Below the pieces are notes generated by a model, which was given only the letters and a program-made list of their open reading frames with translations, was not told where the DNA came from and did not search any database. This document shows, one piece after another, positions 8,421 through 17,254 of a stretch of DNA of 64,000 nt. The translations under genes were made by a program, and so were the position numbers. Positions within the stretch are counted from its first letter, which is position 1. Each line of letters opens with the position of its first letter. Source of the stretch: Aurantiacibacter arachoides (GTDB taxonomy: Bacteria; Pseudomonadota; Alphaproteobacteria; Sphingomonadales; Sphingomonadaceae); contig NZ_WTYH01000001.1 of assembly GCF_009827335.1 (NCBI RefSeq), positions 2,703,501 to 2,767,500 of the forward strand. The letters run 5' to 3'.

Positions 8421-8845
8421 CCGCGCTCACCGCGCCGCTGCTGGTTTCCGCCGCACCGCCGCCGCCCGCTGGCGTCGACGTCAGCGTGACGATCACGAAC
8501 CTGCGCAACCAAGACGGCGTGGTGCGCGCGTGCATGACCCGCGACCAGTCGCGCTTCCCCCGATGCCAGGACGCGGCGCAGGGGTATCGCAGCGTGATCG
8601 ACGCCGGCGAGGCACGGGTGGTGTCGTTCCACAACGTCCCCCCCGGAACCTACGCCATCGCGGTGTTGCATGACGAGAACGGCAACGGCCGCGCCGACCG
8701 CACGCTGGGCATGATGCCGCGCGAAGGCTTCGGCTTTTCGCGCGATGCGCCGGTGCGCATGGGACTGCCCTCGTTCGACGCCGCGGCCATAGAAATCGGC
8801 GGTTCGCCGGTCCGGCAGACCATTCGAATGCGATACATGCTCTAG
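8348..8845 (+). CDS. Second exported DUF2141-domain protein
   Basis: A 165-residue DUF2141 protein starting at GTG inside the desaturase gene; a second in-frame GTG at 8360 is also possible. After a basic N-terminus comes a hydrophobic segment (SLASLAVLTALTAPLLV), an Ala/Pro-rich linker, then a DUF2141 domain with VDVSVTITNLRNQDGVV, PPGTYAIAVLHDENGNG and the terminal strand QTIRMRYML. It is the paralogue of the protein at 1049-1549 (same GTYAIA-[IV]-[RL]-H-D-x-NGNG element and IRMRYM ending). Export and an unknown envelope role are inferred. The 73-nt overlap with the desaturase-like gene links them in one transcript. Confidence 0.82.
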   Translation: MGSPVQHRQGPRRPKASLASLAVLTALTAPLLVSAAPPPPAGVDVSVTITNLRNQDGVVRACMTRDQSRFPRCQDAAQGYRSVIDAGEARVVSFHNVPPGTYAIAVLHDENGNGRADRTLGMMPREGFGFSRDAPVRMGLPSFDAAAIEIGGSPVRQTIRMRYML

Positions 8846-8956
8846 CAAAAGCAGATACTTGGCGTCACGCGCGCATGAAATGGCCGGCGCGACTTCACCG
8901 AAAATTTACCACGTCGCGCCAAAAGGTGCCCAGCCAATGGAAAGGGGCTTTTGGGC

Positions 8957-10456
8957 ATGGACACTCTGCGCGGCAATTTCGATTCGCTCGAACCGCATGA
9001 ATTCGAATCCGCCGCCGACCCGCGTGATGACGATGCCGATGGCACGGGCCCTGGCACTGGCACTGGCACTGGCGTTGACGCTGGCCATGCAGGCGATGCC
9101 ACACCGCCACCTGCCATCGGGCAGGATGAACGCCGGATGCAGGTGCGCGCCTACAATTTCTGGGCTAGCCTGCTCGAGGATCGCAACTTTCCGTCGATCG
9201 AGGACCTTGATCCGACGCGGCTGCCCGACTTCGGGCCGCATTCGGTGCTGCTCGATTTCACCGATGGCGTCGACGATCCCAGCGTCACCTACGTCGGCGA
9301 CAAGCTGAGCGCGGAATGCGCGACGTCGACCGACCGGCTGCCGCAGCGCCTGTCGCATGTCCCGCCACGCTCGCTGCTGTCGCGAATCACCGATCATTAC
9401 ATGCAGATCCTCGCGAACCAGTCGCCGATCGGGTTCGAGGCGGAATTCGTCAACGGAACGGGCGCGACCATCCTTTATCGCGGCATCCTGCTGCCCTTTT
9501 CCAGCGACGACGAGGCGATCGACTTCATCTTCGGGGTCATCAACTGGAAGGAGATGGCCGACAGCCGCGCCGCAGGTGAACTGATGCTCGAAATCGACCA
9601 GGCACTCGACGAAGAGCTTGAGGACGAGGGCGACATCGGCCCGCGCCCGAGCCTTTCCACCGCGCTGACCGACTGGGCCGATGGCCCCGCCAGCCTGCAC
9701 CGTCACGATGGCGGCGAAGGTGCCGGCGAGAATGACGACGATGCCCTGTCCGTCTCCCCGCCAGCCGTCACGGCGCGCCCGTCGTTCGACCTGTCGGGAC
9801 AGGCCAGCCACCAGGACCTGATCGCTGCCCCGCAAGGCGAAACTGCCGAATATCGGGGCCTGGCAGACTGGCTCGCCGCCGCGCGTGACATGGCGCGCCA
9901 GGCCAGGAGCGGCGAAGAACGCACGCGCGCCGCGCTTTATGAAGCCGTGGGCCGTGCCTGGGATTTCGCCCTCGCCGCAGCGCAGGAACCCGCCGCCTTT
10001 GCCGGCTTGCTGGCCGAGGCCGGTATCGCCATGCAGGACCGCGCACCGATGACACCGGTGGTGAAGCTCGTGTTCGGCGCCGACTACGACAAGACCCGCC
10101 TGACCGAATATGCCGCCGTCCTCGCCTTCGCGCAGCGCAGCGGTATCGCGCAAGGTGCCCTGGGCGATCATCTGCGCAGCGCCGAGGGCGGGCTGAAGGG
10201 CGTGGTCGCTGCCGAGCGCGATTTTCGCCGCGGGCAGGAAGGCCATCCGGCCAAGGCGCGCAATGCGCCGCGCAAGGCCATCGTGCGCAAGTTGCGCGAC
10301 CTGCCGCAGCTGCCCTTTGCCGCGATCGAACAGGGCGGCGAGGAATTCGCCCTGGTGATGATCCGCCGATCCGCCTCTGGCGAGGTCGCGGTGCTGGGGG
10401 AAGTTCCCCCCGATGTCTCGCTGATCGAAAAGGCCGCGCGCCAGATCATGGCCTGA
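8957..10456 (+). CDS. PAS-domain protein with long variable linker
   Basis: A 499-residue cytosolic protein. Residues about 55-200 (RRMQVRAYNFWASLLEDRNFPSIEDL onwards) match the PAS-like domain annotated in many alphaproteobacteria, including HSVLLDF and the FEAEFVNG and GVINWKE strands. An acidic low-complexity linker follows, then an Ala-rich helical region (residues about 280-480) ending QLPFAAIEQGGEEFALVMIRR. There is no kinase, cyclase or helix-turn-helix. The N-terminus has a Gly-Thr run from four tandem CTGGCA-type hexamers at 9051-9074. GGAAAGGGG nine bases upstream supports ATG 8957 over the TTG at 8951. A sensory or scaffolding role is inferred only. Confidence 0.75.
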   Translation: MDTLRGNFDSLEPHEFESAADPRDDDADGTGPGTGTGTGVDAGHAGDATPPPAIGQDERRMQVRAYNFWASLLEDRNFPSIEDLDPTRLPDFGPHSVLLDFTDGVDDPSVTYVGDKLSAECATSTDRLPQRLSHVPPRSLLSRITDHYMQILANQSPIGFEAEFVNGTGATILYRGILLPFSSDDEAIDFIFGVINWKEMADSRAAGELMLEIDQALDEELEDEGDIGPRPSLSTALTDWADGPASLHRHDGGEGAGENDDDALSVSPPAVTARPSFDLSGQASHQDLIAAPQGETAEYRGLADWLAAARDMARQARSGEERTRAALYEAVGRAWDFALAAAQEPAAFAGLLAEAGIAMQDRAPMTPVVKLVFGADYDKTRLTEYAAVLAFAQRSGIAQGALGDHLRSAEGGLKGVVAAERDFRRGQEGHPAKARNAPRKAIVRKLRDLPQLPFAAIEQGGEEFALVMIRRSASGEVAVLGEVPPDVSLIEKAARQIMA

Positions 10457-10508
10457 TTTGCACCACGCGGGGTGGGCAATCCGGCGATGAGCCGCTAGCC
10501 CGCCCTGC

Positions 10509-11627
10509 ATGGTGTTCTCCCCCCGGGTCTCCACCCGCATCCAGCCCTATTTCGGGCATCGCAGCCGCACCCGTCTGGTGCTGAGTTCCCGCGCGCTGCG
10601 CCAGCCGCCCGGCGTCTACGACAGCGGTTCGCGCTGGCAGGCCATGCGCACCATGGTGCGCCAGTTCGCCAGCCGCGAGGTGGCGGGCGTCGTGGTCCGG
10701 CTGGTGATCGAGGGGCCCGATGGCCCGCTGCTCGACTGCTCCGCGACGGGCGATGCAGAGGGGTACATCCATTTCGACGTGCCGCTCGATCCGGCGTGGG
10801 ACCTGCCAGCGTTCCCGGTGTGGGAACGCGCGCACCTGCACTGGGTGAATACAGAGGGGCCGCAGCAGGTCGACGCCTACGTGCTGGCACCCGGCACGAC
10901 GAGCGACCTGGCGGTCATTTCCGATATCGACGACACCATCGTGGAAACCGGCATCACCGGCGGCCTGCGCAACATCGTGCGCAACTGGCGCCGTGTGTTC
11001 GCCGAACTGCCGCACCAGCGCGTGGCTGTGCCGGGGGCGGACACCTTTTACGGCCAGCTTGGCGGCGGGCTGCTCGAAGAAGGCGAGAAACGCGGGGCCG
11101 AGCGGATGCCGGCGACGCGGCGACCGTTCTTCTACGTGTCGTCCAGTCCGTGGAACCTGTTCTCCTACCTCGTCGCCTTCATGCGGGTGAAGACCATGCC
11201 GCTGGGGCCAATCGCGCTGCGCGACTGGGGGTTCGATCGCGATACCTTCGGCTCGGCCAGCCACGGCGCGCACAAGACGGCGGCGATCGCGGCGATTCTC
11301 GCCATGCATCCCGAACTGCGCTTCGCCATGATCGGCGACGACACGCAAGGCGACCTGCCCGCCTTCGCGCACGCCGCCGCGGCCTTTCCCGGCCGGGTGG
11401 CCGCGGTGTTCATTCGCAAGGCGGCGGAGGAGGAATTCTCTCCCGAAGAACTGGCGGGTCAAGCCGCGCTGAAGGCGGCCGGCATACCGTTGTGGCTCGG
11501 CCGCAGTTACGACGAAGGGCTCGATTTCCTGCGCTCCATCGGCGTCACCCCGGGCGGCGAAACCGAACACATCGTGCGCACGGTGGAACGTGTGGCGGAC
11601 GAAACGCCGGGCACGGGTGCTGCCTAA
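10509..11627 (+). CDS. App1-type phosphatidate phosphatase-like protein (DUF2183)
   Basis: A 372-residue protein of the App1/DUF2183 family, a HAD-like phosphatase group whose yeast member dephosphorylates phosphatidic acid. The catalytic motif SDIDDTIVETG has D139 and D141. Later motifs are VSSSPWNLFSYL and a GDDTQGDLPAF acidic motif near residue 277. The N-terminal about 130 residues form the accompanying beta-rich domain. There is no signal peptide. Its substrate in bacteria is unproven, but a lipid phosphate is plausible. It may share a transcript with the M48 protease, whose longest possible frame overlaps its end. Confidence 0.86.
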   Translation: MVFSPRVSTRIQPYFGHRSRTRLVLSSRALRQPPGVYDSGSRWQAMRTMVRQFASREVAGVVVRLVIEGPDGPLLDCSATGDAEGYIHFDVPLDPAWDLPAFPVWERAHLHWVNTEGPQQVDAYVLAPGTTSDLAVISDIDDTIVETGITGGLRNIVRNWRRVFAELPHQRVAVPGADTFYGQLGGGLLEEGEKRGAERMPATRRPFFYVSSSPWNLFSYLVAFMRVKTMPLGPIALRDWGFDRDTFGSASHGAHKTAAIAAILAMHPELRFAMIGDDTQGDLPAFAHAAAAFPGRVAAVFIRKAAEEEFSPEELAGQAALKAAGIPLWLGRSYDEGLDFLRSIGVTPGGETEHIVRTVERVADETPGTGAA

Positions 11628-11682
11628 TCTTCATTTCCCGTTCAGCGCGGCGGGGTCTACAGCCGTGATCGACACGATGCAT

Positions 11683-13056
11683 ATGCGCTCCACCATCTTC
11701 GCCCGGGCAATTGCCGCTCTCGCCCTGTTCGGCCTCGTCGCACAGCCAGTCGCCGCGCAGAGCCAGGGCCCATCGGTGCTGCGCGATGCGGAGACCGAGG
11801 CGCTGTTGCAGGACCTCGTCGACCCGCTGGCCGAGGCCGCCGGCCTTGGCGAAGGCGCGGTCGACATCGTGCTGATCAACGACCCCAGCATGAACGCCTT
11901 CGTCGCGGGCGGGCAGCGCATCTATGTCCACTCGGGCACGCTGGGCAACGCCGATTCGGTCGGCGAGGTGCAGGGCGTTCTTGCCCACGAACTGGGCCAC
12001 ATCACCGGCGGTCACATCAACCGCATGTCAGAAGGCGTCGGCAACGCCACGCGCATCACCCTGCTGTCCACGCTGCTGGCGGTGGGCGCTGCGCTGGCCG
12101 GCGCGGGTGAGGCGGCGATGGGCATCATGGGTGCGGGCCAGACGGCGGCCATGGGCAATTTCCTCGCCTTCAGCCGCACGCAGGAAGCCAGCGCCGATGC
12201 CGCGGGCGCACAGTACCTGGCCGAGGCTGGCATCTCCGGGCGCGGCAGCCTGGCCTTTTTCGAGCGTTTGCAGAATTACGAGTTTCGCCGCGGCATCAGC
12301 CAGAACCGCGACAACGAATACGCCCGCAGCCACCCGATGACGGGTCAGCGCCTTGCCACCTTGCGCGAAGGGTACGTGGCGGATCCGGCCTGGGCCGTGG
12401 CCGACGATGCCGGGTTGCAGCAGCGGTTCGAGCGGGTCCAGGCCAAGCTGTTCGGTTACCTGGCCGAACCCGATCGCACCCTGCAGTTCTTTCCCGAGAC
12501 GATGACCGGGGTGCCGGCCCGCTACGCCCGCGCGCTGGCCTATCACAAGGATGCGCGCATGGACCTGGCGCTGGCCGAGATCGGATCGCTCGTCGCCGAT
12601 GAACCGGACAACCCCTATTTCCTCGAGCTCGAAGGACAGATCCTGCTCGAATCCGGGCGGGTCCCACAGGCGCTCGAACCCTTGCGCGAGGCGACCCGGC
12701 TGACCGGCTCCAATCCGCTGATCGCTTCGTTGCTGGGTCATGCGTTGCTGGCGACCGAGAACCCGGCCAACCTCGACGAGGCGGAAAGCGTGCTGCGCGC
12801 CGCCGTGGGCCGCGATCACGAGAATCCCTTCGCCTGGTATCAACTGGGCGTCGTCTACGGCCAGCGCGGCGATTTCGCGCGGGCCCGGCTGGCGAGCGCG
12901 GAACAGCAGATCATGTCGGGCAATCCGCAAGGCGCGATGGTCAACGCGCAGGCGGCGGAGGCCGCGCTTCCCGTGAACACGCCAGACTGGATCCGCGCGC
13001 AGGACGTGCAGTTGCAGGCGCGCGGAATGCTTGAACGAATGGCCGAACGAAACTAG
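11683..13056 (+). CDS. Periplasmic M48 metalloprotease with TPR repeats (BepA-like)
   Basis: Zinc endopeptidase of the outer-membrane quality-control type. The 457-residue product has a signal peptide cut near VAAQS, HEXXH zinc ligands HELGH at 102-106, and the third ligand in EASAD at 168-172. Its C-terminal half is made of TPR-like helices (YARALAYHKDARMDLALAEI; NPFAWYQLGVVYGQRGD). BepA/YfgC proteins degrade stalled outer-membrane proteins and help LptD assembly. ATG 11677 and 11683 are both possible starts; neither has a clear ribosome-binding site. A DsbA-like gene follows after 12 nt, so protein folding and proteolysis in the periplasm are encoded together. Confidence 0.9.
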   Translation: MRSTIFARAIAALALFGLVAQPVAAQSQGPSVLRDAETEALLQDLVDPLAEAAGLGEGAVDIVLINDPSMNAFVAGGQRIYVHSGTLGNADSVGEVQGVLAHELGHITGGHINRMSEGVGNATRITLLSTLLAVGAALAGAGEAAMGIMGAGQTAAMGNFLAFSRTQEASADAAGAQYLAEAGISGRGSLAFFERLQNYEFRRGISQNRDNEYARSHPMTGQRLATLREGYVADPAWAVADDAGLQQRFERVQAKLFGYLAEPDRTLQFFPETMTGVPARYARALAYHKDARMDLALAEIGSLVADEPDNPYFLELEGQILLESGRVPQALEPLREATRLTGSNPLIASLLGHALLATENPANLDEAESVLRAAVGRDHENPFAWYQLGVVYGQRGDFARARLASAEQQIMSGNPQGAMVNAQAAEAALPVNTPDWIRAQDVQLQARGMLERMAERN

Positions 13057-13068
13057 CCTTCGCCATCT

Positions 13069-13761
13069 ATGCGCCTGCTTGTCACCATTGCCATCGCCCT
13101 CGTCGCGGGCGTCGCCGGGGCCGCGGCCTGGGATTTTGCCGGGTTCGCCCCCGATCGCACGCGCGCGTATCTGATGGCCAACCCCGAGGTGCTGCCCGAG
13201 GCCATGGCAGAGCTGCAGCGCCGCGACATGGCCGCGCGGGTCGCGCCGATCCGGGCCGAGCTGGAACAGCCCTTTCCCGGCGCGGTCCTGGGCAATCCCG
13301 AAGGCAGCGTGACCCTGGTCGAATTCAGCGACTATGCCTGCGGGTATTGTCGCCTTAGCGTGGGCCACGTGAACGCGCTGATCGCGCAGAACCCCGACCT
13401 GCGGGTCGTCATCCGCGAATATCCGATCCTCTCGGAAGGCAGCGCCAATGCCGCGCGCATGGCGCTGGCCGCCGCCCAGCAGGGCAAGTTCGAGGCGTTT
13501 CACAACGCCATGTTCGAGCAGGATCAGCCGAGCCCGGAAGGCATCCGCGCCGCGGCCGAGGCGGCCGGCGTGGATCTCGCCCAGGCCAACGCCGCCATCG
13601 CCTCCGGCGCCCTGGACACCCAGCTGCAGAACAACGTCTTCCTTGGCCAGACCCTGCAACTGAGCGGCACGCCCGCCTTCATCGTGGGCGATACCGTGCT
13701 GAACGGCGCGGTCGGGACGGAGCAGCTGAGCGAAGCCATCGCCGAGGCGCGCGATTCATAG
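13069..13761 (+). CDS. DsbA-family thiol:disulfide oxidoreductase
   Basis: A 230-residue periplasmic thioredoxin-fold protein. An N-terminal hydrophobic segment (about residues 2-20) acts as signal or anchor, an alpha-helical N-domain follows, then VEFSDYACGYCRLS with the active-site CGYC at 91-94, and the cis-proline loop SGTPAFIVGD near the end. It is of the ScsC/Com1-like DsbA group that oxidises or isomerises disulfides. It directly follows the BepA-like protease in the same orientation, consistent with a two-gene periplasmic quality-control operon. Confidence 0.9.
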   Translation: MRLLVTIAIALVAGVAGAAAWDFAGFAPDRTRAYLMANPEVLPEAMAELQRRDMAARVAPIRAELEQPFPGAVLGNPEGSVTLVEFSDYACGYCRLSVGHVNALIAQNPDLRVVIREYPILSEGSANAARMALAAAQQGKFEAFHNAMFEQDQPSPEGIRAAAEAAGVDLAQANAAIASGALDTQLQNNVFLGQTLQLSGTPAFIVGDTVLNGAVGTEQLSEAIAEARDS

Positions 13762-13839
13762 GCCGAGCCGATCCCAGGGGCAGGCGCTGCCGTGCGAAAC
13801 CCTCTGACGCGGCGTCCCGCCTCGGCTAAAGGCCGACGC

Positions 13840-15039
13840 ATGGCGATGCTGCCGTTCAAACCGACCCCGTTCTTCGCGGACAAGAACCGCGCTTTCTGGC
13901 GCCTTCAGCTGATCGGCTGGGGCGGCGCTTTCGTCCTGCGCGCGGCGACATCGTTCGCTAACGAGCGTGGACTGGACTTCTTCGCCGTCGTCCTGATCTC
14001 GGCCATCACCGGCTTTTCCATCAGCACCGTATTGTCGGTAATCTACAACCGACTCATTACCCGCAGCCCGCTGGTGACCTGGGGCGCGACGGCCGTGGTG
14101 TTGCTGATCGCTGTCCTGGTCTCGGCATTTATCAACGCCTGGACGATCGCCGTGTATCAAGGTGGAGGCACCGGCTTTGCACAGCTGATGCTGGGTGTCT
14201 CGTACATGGATACCACGTTGCTCGGCGCGTGGTCGGCGCTGTATTACGCCATCAACTTCTTCCTCCAGGTGGAGGAACAGACCGACCGGCTGGAGCGGCT
14301 GGAGGCGCAGGCGACCAGCGCGCAGCTCGCCATGCTGCGCTATCAGCTGAACCCGCACTTCCTGTTCAATACCCTCAATTCCATCAGCACGCTGGTGTTG
14401 CTGAAACAGACCGCGCCCGCCAACGCCATGCTCACCCGTTTGTCGGGCTTCCTGCGGCATACGCTGGTGACCAAGCCCGGCGCCAAGGTGACCGTGGCGC
14501 AGGAGGTGGAGACCTTGCAGCTCTACCTCGATATCGAGCGAATGCGGTTCGAGGAACGGCTGCGCACCGAGTTTCGCATCGAGCCCGATGCGGCGGATGC
14601 CTGCATCCCTTCCTTCCTGCTCCAGCCGCTGATCGAGAATTCGATCAAGTACGGCGTTTCGGCGCAGGAAGAGGGCGCGCGCATCAGCCTTGCTGCCAAG
14701 GTCATCGGCCAGCGCCTCAGGCTTACCGTCAGCGACACCGGCCCGGGCCTGCAGGGCAACCAGAACGCCGCCGAGGCGGTGGCGCGCAGCACGCAGTCGT
14801 CGACCGGCGTGGGCCTTGCCAACATCATGGAGCGGCTCAGCCAGGCCTACGGCGAGGATCATCGCTTCGATATCGAGACCCCGCCCGACGGCGGCTTCAC
14901 CGTCATCATCGAGGTGCCCTACGAAGGCGTCGAGCACGCCGACGAGGTCGCCACGCCGCAGAAACTTCCCCCCCGCTCACGCATTGATGCGAGCGGGGAC
15001 CGTCCTTTCGGAAACCCCCCAACCGGAGCCCCCGCATGA
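13840..15039 (+). CDS. LytS-type membrane sensor histidine kinase
   Basis: Membrane histidine kinase of the HisKA_7TM/LytS type, 399 residues. The first about 150 residues carry roughly four membrane helices. A coiled segment (QTDRLERLEAQ) leads into the phosphoacceptor region LNPHFLFNTLNSIS, then the ATPase domain with N-box LIENSIKYG and G-boxes DTGPGLQG and GVGLANIMERL. A GTG at 13792 is an alternative start, but ATG 13840 has AAAGG seven bases upstream. The stop overlaps the ATG of the LytTR response regulator (ATGA), so kinase and regulator are translated together. The signal is unknown. Confidence 0.9.
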   Translation: MAMLPFKPTPFFADKNRAFWRLQLIGWGGAFVLRAATSFANERGLDFFAVVLISAITGFSISTVLSVIYNRLITRSPLVTWGATAVVLLIAVLVSAFINAWTIAVYQGGGTGFAQLMLGVSYMDTTLLGAWSALYYAINFFLQVEEQTDRLERLEAQATSAQLAMLRYQLNPHFLFNTLNSISTLVLLKQTAPANAMLTRLSGFLRHTLVTKPGAKVTVAQEVETLQLYLDIERMRFEERLRTEFRIEPDAADACIPSFLLQPLIENSIKYGVSAQEEGARISLAAKVIGQRLRLTVSDTGPGLQGNQNAAEAVARSTQSSTGVGLANIMERLSQAYGEDHRFDIETPPDGGFTVIIEVPYEGVEHADEVATPQKLPPRSRIDASGDRPFGNPPTGAPA

Positions 15040-15830
15040 CCATCCGAACGATTCTCGTCGACGACGAAAAGCTCGCCATTCAGGGCCTGCAGCTGCGTCT
15101 CGAACCTTTCGCCGACATCGAGGTGATCGAGACCTGCGCCAACGGACGCGAGGCGATCCGCGCGATCAAGACGCTGAAGCCCGACCTCGTCTTCCTCGAC
15201 ATCCAGATGCCCGGCTTCGACGGCTTCTCCGTGGTCAAGGGCGTGATGGAGATCGATCCGCCGCTGTTCGTCTTCGTCACCGCCTATTCCGAACACGCCA
15301 TCCGCGCCTTCGAAGCCAATGCCGTGAACTACCTGATGAAGCCGGTCGACGAGGACAAGCTGGCCGACACCATCGAGCGCGTGCGCCAGCGCCTCGCCGA
15401 AAAGCGGTCGAGCGAGGAGGCGGACAAGCTGAAGGACGTGCTGGCCGAGGTCAGCCCCGAAAGCCTGGAAGACATGGACACCGGCGAGGAAAGCGCGGGC
15501 CGCTACGAAAAGATGATCAACGTCAAGGACCGCGGCCAGATCTTCCGCGTTGACGTGGACAGCATCGAACGGGTGGAGGCCGCGGGCGACTACATGTGCA
15601 TCTACACCGGCGAGAATTCGCTGATCCTGCGCGAGACGATGAAGGACCTCGAGCGCCGCCTCGATCCGAAGAGTTTCCAGCGCGTCCACCGCTCCATCAT
15701 CGTCAATCTCGATCAGGTGCGGCAGGTGAAGCCGCACACCAACGGCGAATGCTTCCTCGTGCTCGACAGCGGGGCGGAGGTGAAAGTAAGCCGCAGCTAT
15801 CGCGACGTGGTGGCGCGGTTCGTGCATTAG
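15036..15830 (+). CDS. LytTR-family response regulator
   Basis: A 264-residue DNA-binding response regulator. The receiver domain has the acidic pocket VDDE and phosphoacceptor Asp in LVFLDIQMPG, conserved Thr in FVTAYSEHA, and Lys in YLMKPVDE. After an acidic linker comes a LytTR domain (NVKDRGQIFRVDVDSIERVEAAGDY to FQRVHRSIIVNLDQV). It is the partner of the upstream kinase, to which it is coupled by a 4-nt overlap. An inverted repeat pair starts 16 nt after its stop and may end the transcript. A second, separately encoded pair of the same type is at 50436-52366. Confidence 0.92.
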   Translation: MTIRTILVDDEKLAIQGLQLRLEPFADIEVIETCANGREAIRAIKTLKPDLVFLDIQMPGFDGFSVVKGVMEIDPPLFVFVTAYSEHAIRAFEANAVNYLMKPVDEDKLADTIERVRQRLAEKRSSEEADKLKDVLAEVSPESLEDMDTGEESAGRYEKMINVKDRGQIFRVDVDSIERVEAAGDYMCIYTGENSLILRETMKDLERRLDPKSFQRVHRSIIVNLDQVRQVKPHTNGECFLVLDSGAEVKVSRSYRDVVARFVH

Positions 15831-15845
15831 TTCACCCGCACACGA

Positions 15846-15938
15846 CCGCTCGCCCTGAGCTTGTCGAAGGGCTGTCTTTTCCTTCTGGCCGAATGTCCCG
15901 AAACAAGGGCAATCCTTCGACAAGCTCAGGATGAGCGG
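15846..15938. repeat. Sphingomonad REP-like inverted repeat pair
   Basis: Two 25-nt arms, 15846-15870 and 15914-15938, are reverse complements at 23 of 25 positions. Each contains the core CCTTCGACAAGCTCAG or its complement. This core is a familiar dispersed repeat of sphingomonad genomes (recalled, not searched). The 43-nt spacer would form the loop of a large stem. It separates the LytTR gene from nadC, and the second arm runs into the nadC Shine-Dalgarno sequence. It may act as a transcription barrier. Confidence 0.75.
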
Positions 15939-15945
15939 AGTGCTT

Positions 15946-16806
15946 ATGAATTTCGAACTCACCGGCTTCGATCTCGATGCCTTTGTCAGTGCCACGCTGG
16001 CCGAGGATCTGGGCCAAGGCCTGTCCGGCGGCGGGCAGGACGTAACCGCGATGAGCGTCATTCCCGCCGACGCGCGCTTCCAGGGCGTGATGGACAGCCG
16101 CGATGCGATTGCCGTCGCCGGGCTGCCGATTGCCGCGGCGTTCTTCCGCGCACTCGATCCGGACATGAAGATCGAGGTGCTGGCGGAGGAAGGCACGCAG
16201 GTGCCCCCCGGGACGAACCTCATGCACCTGTCAGGCAACGCCCGCGCCATGCTGACGGCGGAGCGCAGCGCCCTCAACACGGTGCAGCACCTTTGCGGCG
16301 TCGCCACGCTGGTGCGCCAATACGTTACCGCGATGGACAATCCGGCCTGCACCCTGCTCGACACGCGCAAGACCATCCCCGGCCTGCGCCATCTTGAAAA
16401 ATACGCGGTGCGCATGGGCGGCGGGGCGAACCACCGCATGGGCCTGTGGGATGCGGCGATGATCAAGGACAACCACATTCTCGTCGCCGGCGGCGTGGGC
16501 GAGGCGGTGCGCCGTGCGCGAGAGGCAGGCGTGGCCGATATCATCTGCGAGGTCGACCGGGTCGACCAGATCGAACCCGCGCTGGCCGCGGGCGCGACGC
16601 GCCTGTTGCTCGACAACATGGATCCCGCAACCTTGCGCGAAGCGGTGACGGTCGTCGCGGGGCGCGTTCTCACGGAGGCGAGCGGGGGCATCACCCTCGA
16701 CACGATCCGCGCCAAGGCCGCCACCGGGGTCGATTTCGTCTCGGTCGGCCGGCTCACCCAGAGCGCGCCTGCGGCCGACATCGGCCTCGACTTTACCCCG
16801 CTCTGA
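15946..16806 (+). CDS. nadC: Nicotinate-nucleotide pyrophosphorylase (carboxylating)
   Basis: Quinolinate phosphoribosyltransferase, which converts quinolinate and PRPP to nicotinate mononucleotide in de novo NAD synthesis. The 286-residue product has the usual domains: an N-terminal helical/beta sandwich (LAEDLGQGLSGGGQDVTA) and a barrel with TLLDTRKTIPGLRHLEKYAV, MGGGANHRMGL, IKDNHI, CEVDRVDQ, LLLDNM and the final EASGGI and DFVSVGRLTQS. An upstream ATG at 15931 lies inside the repeat arm; GGAG at 15937-15940 positions translation at 15946. nadA and nadB are not in this window. Confidence 0.95.
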   Translation: MNFELTGFDLDAFVSATLAEDLGQGLSGGGQDVTAMSVIPADARFQGVMDSRDAIAVAGLPIAAAFFRALDPDMKIEVLAEEGTQVPPGTNLMHLSGNARAMLTAERSALNTVQHLCGVATLVRQYVTAMDNPACTLLDTRKTIPGLRHLEKYAVRMGGGANHRMGLWDAAMIKDNHILVAGGVGEAVRRAREAGVADIICEVDRVDQIEPALAAGATRLLLDNMDPATLREAVTVVAGRVLTEASGGITLDTIRAKAATGVDFVSVGRLTQSAPAADIGLDFTPL

Positions 16807-16828
16807 GATTCAGGGGCGGCGCACTCAC

Positions 16829-17254
16829 ATGAAAGGCAAAGGCGTGCGGCCGGATTCCATCAAGAAATTCGACCTGTTCTACCTTGCCGCGATCGCCATC
16901 GGGGTGGCGCAGGCGCTTCTCAATTACGATGCCATGCAGACCGCGTTGGCGGGCGGGCTTTCGAGTACCGGCCTCGCCGGGCAGGCGGGCATCGTCCTGC
17001 CGATCGGGCTGGCGCTGGGCTTCGGTTTCAGTCTCTTTAATTGGTTTCTCGTCTCGCGCCTGCGGCAAGGCTGGGCGCGCTGGGTGCTGCTGGTCTTCGT
17101 TGCCTGGCGCGTATCGTCGATCCCGCTGGCGATCGGAGCCGGCATGGGCTCGCTTAGCATCACCGGCATGATCGCCGCGCTGCTGCAGATGATCGCGCTG
17201 TATTTCCTCTTCCGCCCGGAGACGCGCGCATGGTTCGCCCGGCCCGCTGGCTGA
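16829..17254 (+). CDS. Small integral membrane protein of unknown function
   Basis: A 141-residue protein with about four hydrophobic helices (FDLFYLAAIAIGVAQALL; GIVLPIGLALGFGFSLF; WVLLVFVAW; GMIAALLQMIALYFLF) and a short basic N-terminus. No domain that I can name. It follows nadC by 22 nt and overlaps the RNase T2 gene by 25 nt, so the three may be cotranscribed. The positive residues fit an inner-membrane protein with cytoplasmic N-terminus. Confidence 0.72.
   Translation: MKGKGVRPDSIKKFDLFYLAAIAIGVAQALLNYDAMQTALAGGLSSTGLAGQAGIVLPIGLALGFGFSLFNWFLVSRLRQGWARWVLLVFVAWRVSSIPLAIGAGMGSLSITGMIAALLQMIALYFLFRPETRAWFARPAG

Noticed and set aside
9051..9074. Tandem CTGGCA hexamers as a phase-variable repeat
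   Set aside because: Hexamer changes keep the frame, so they can alter only the length of the Gly-Thr run, not switch the gene off.
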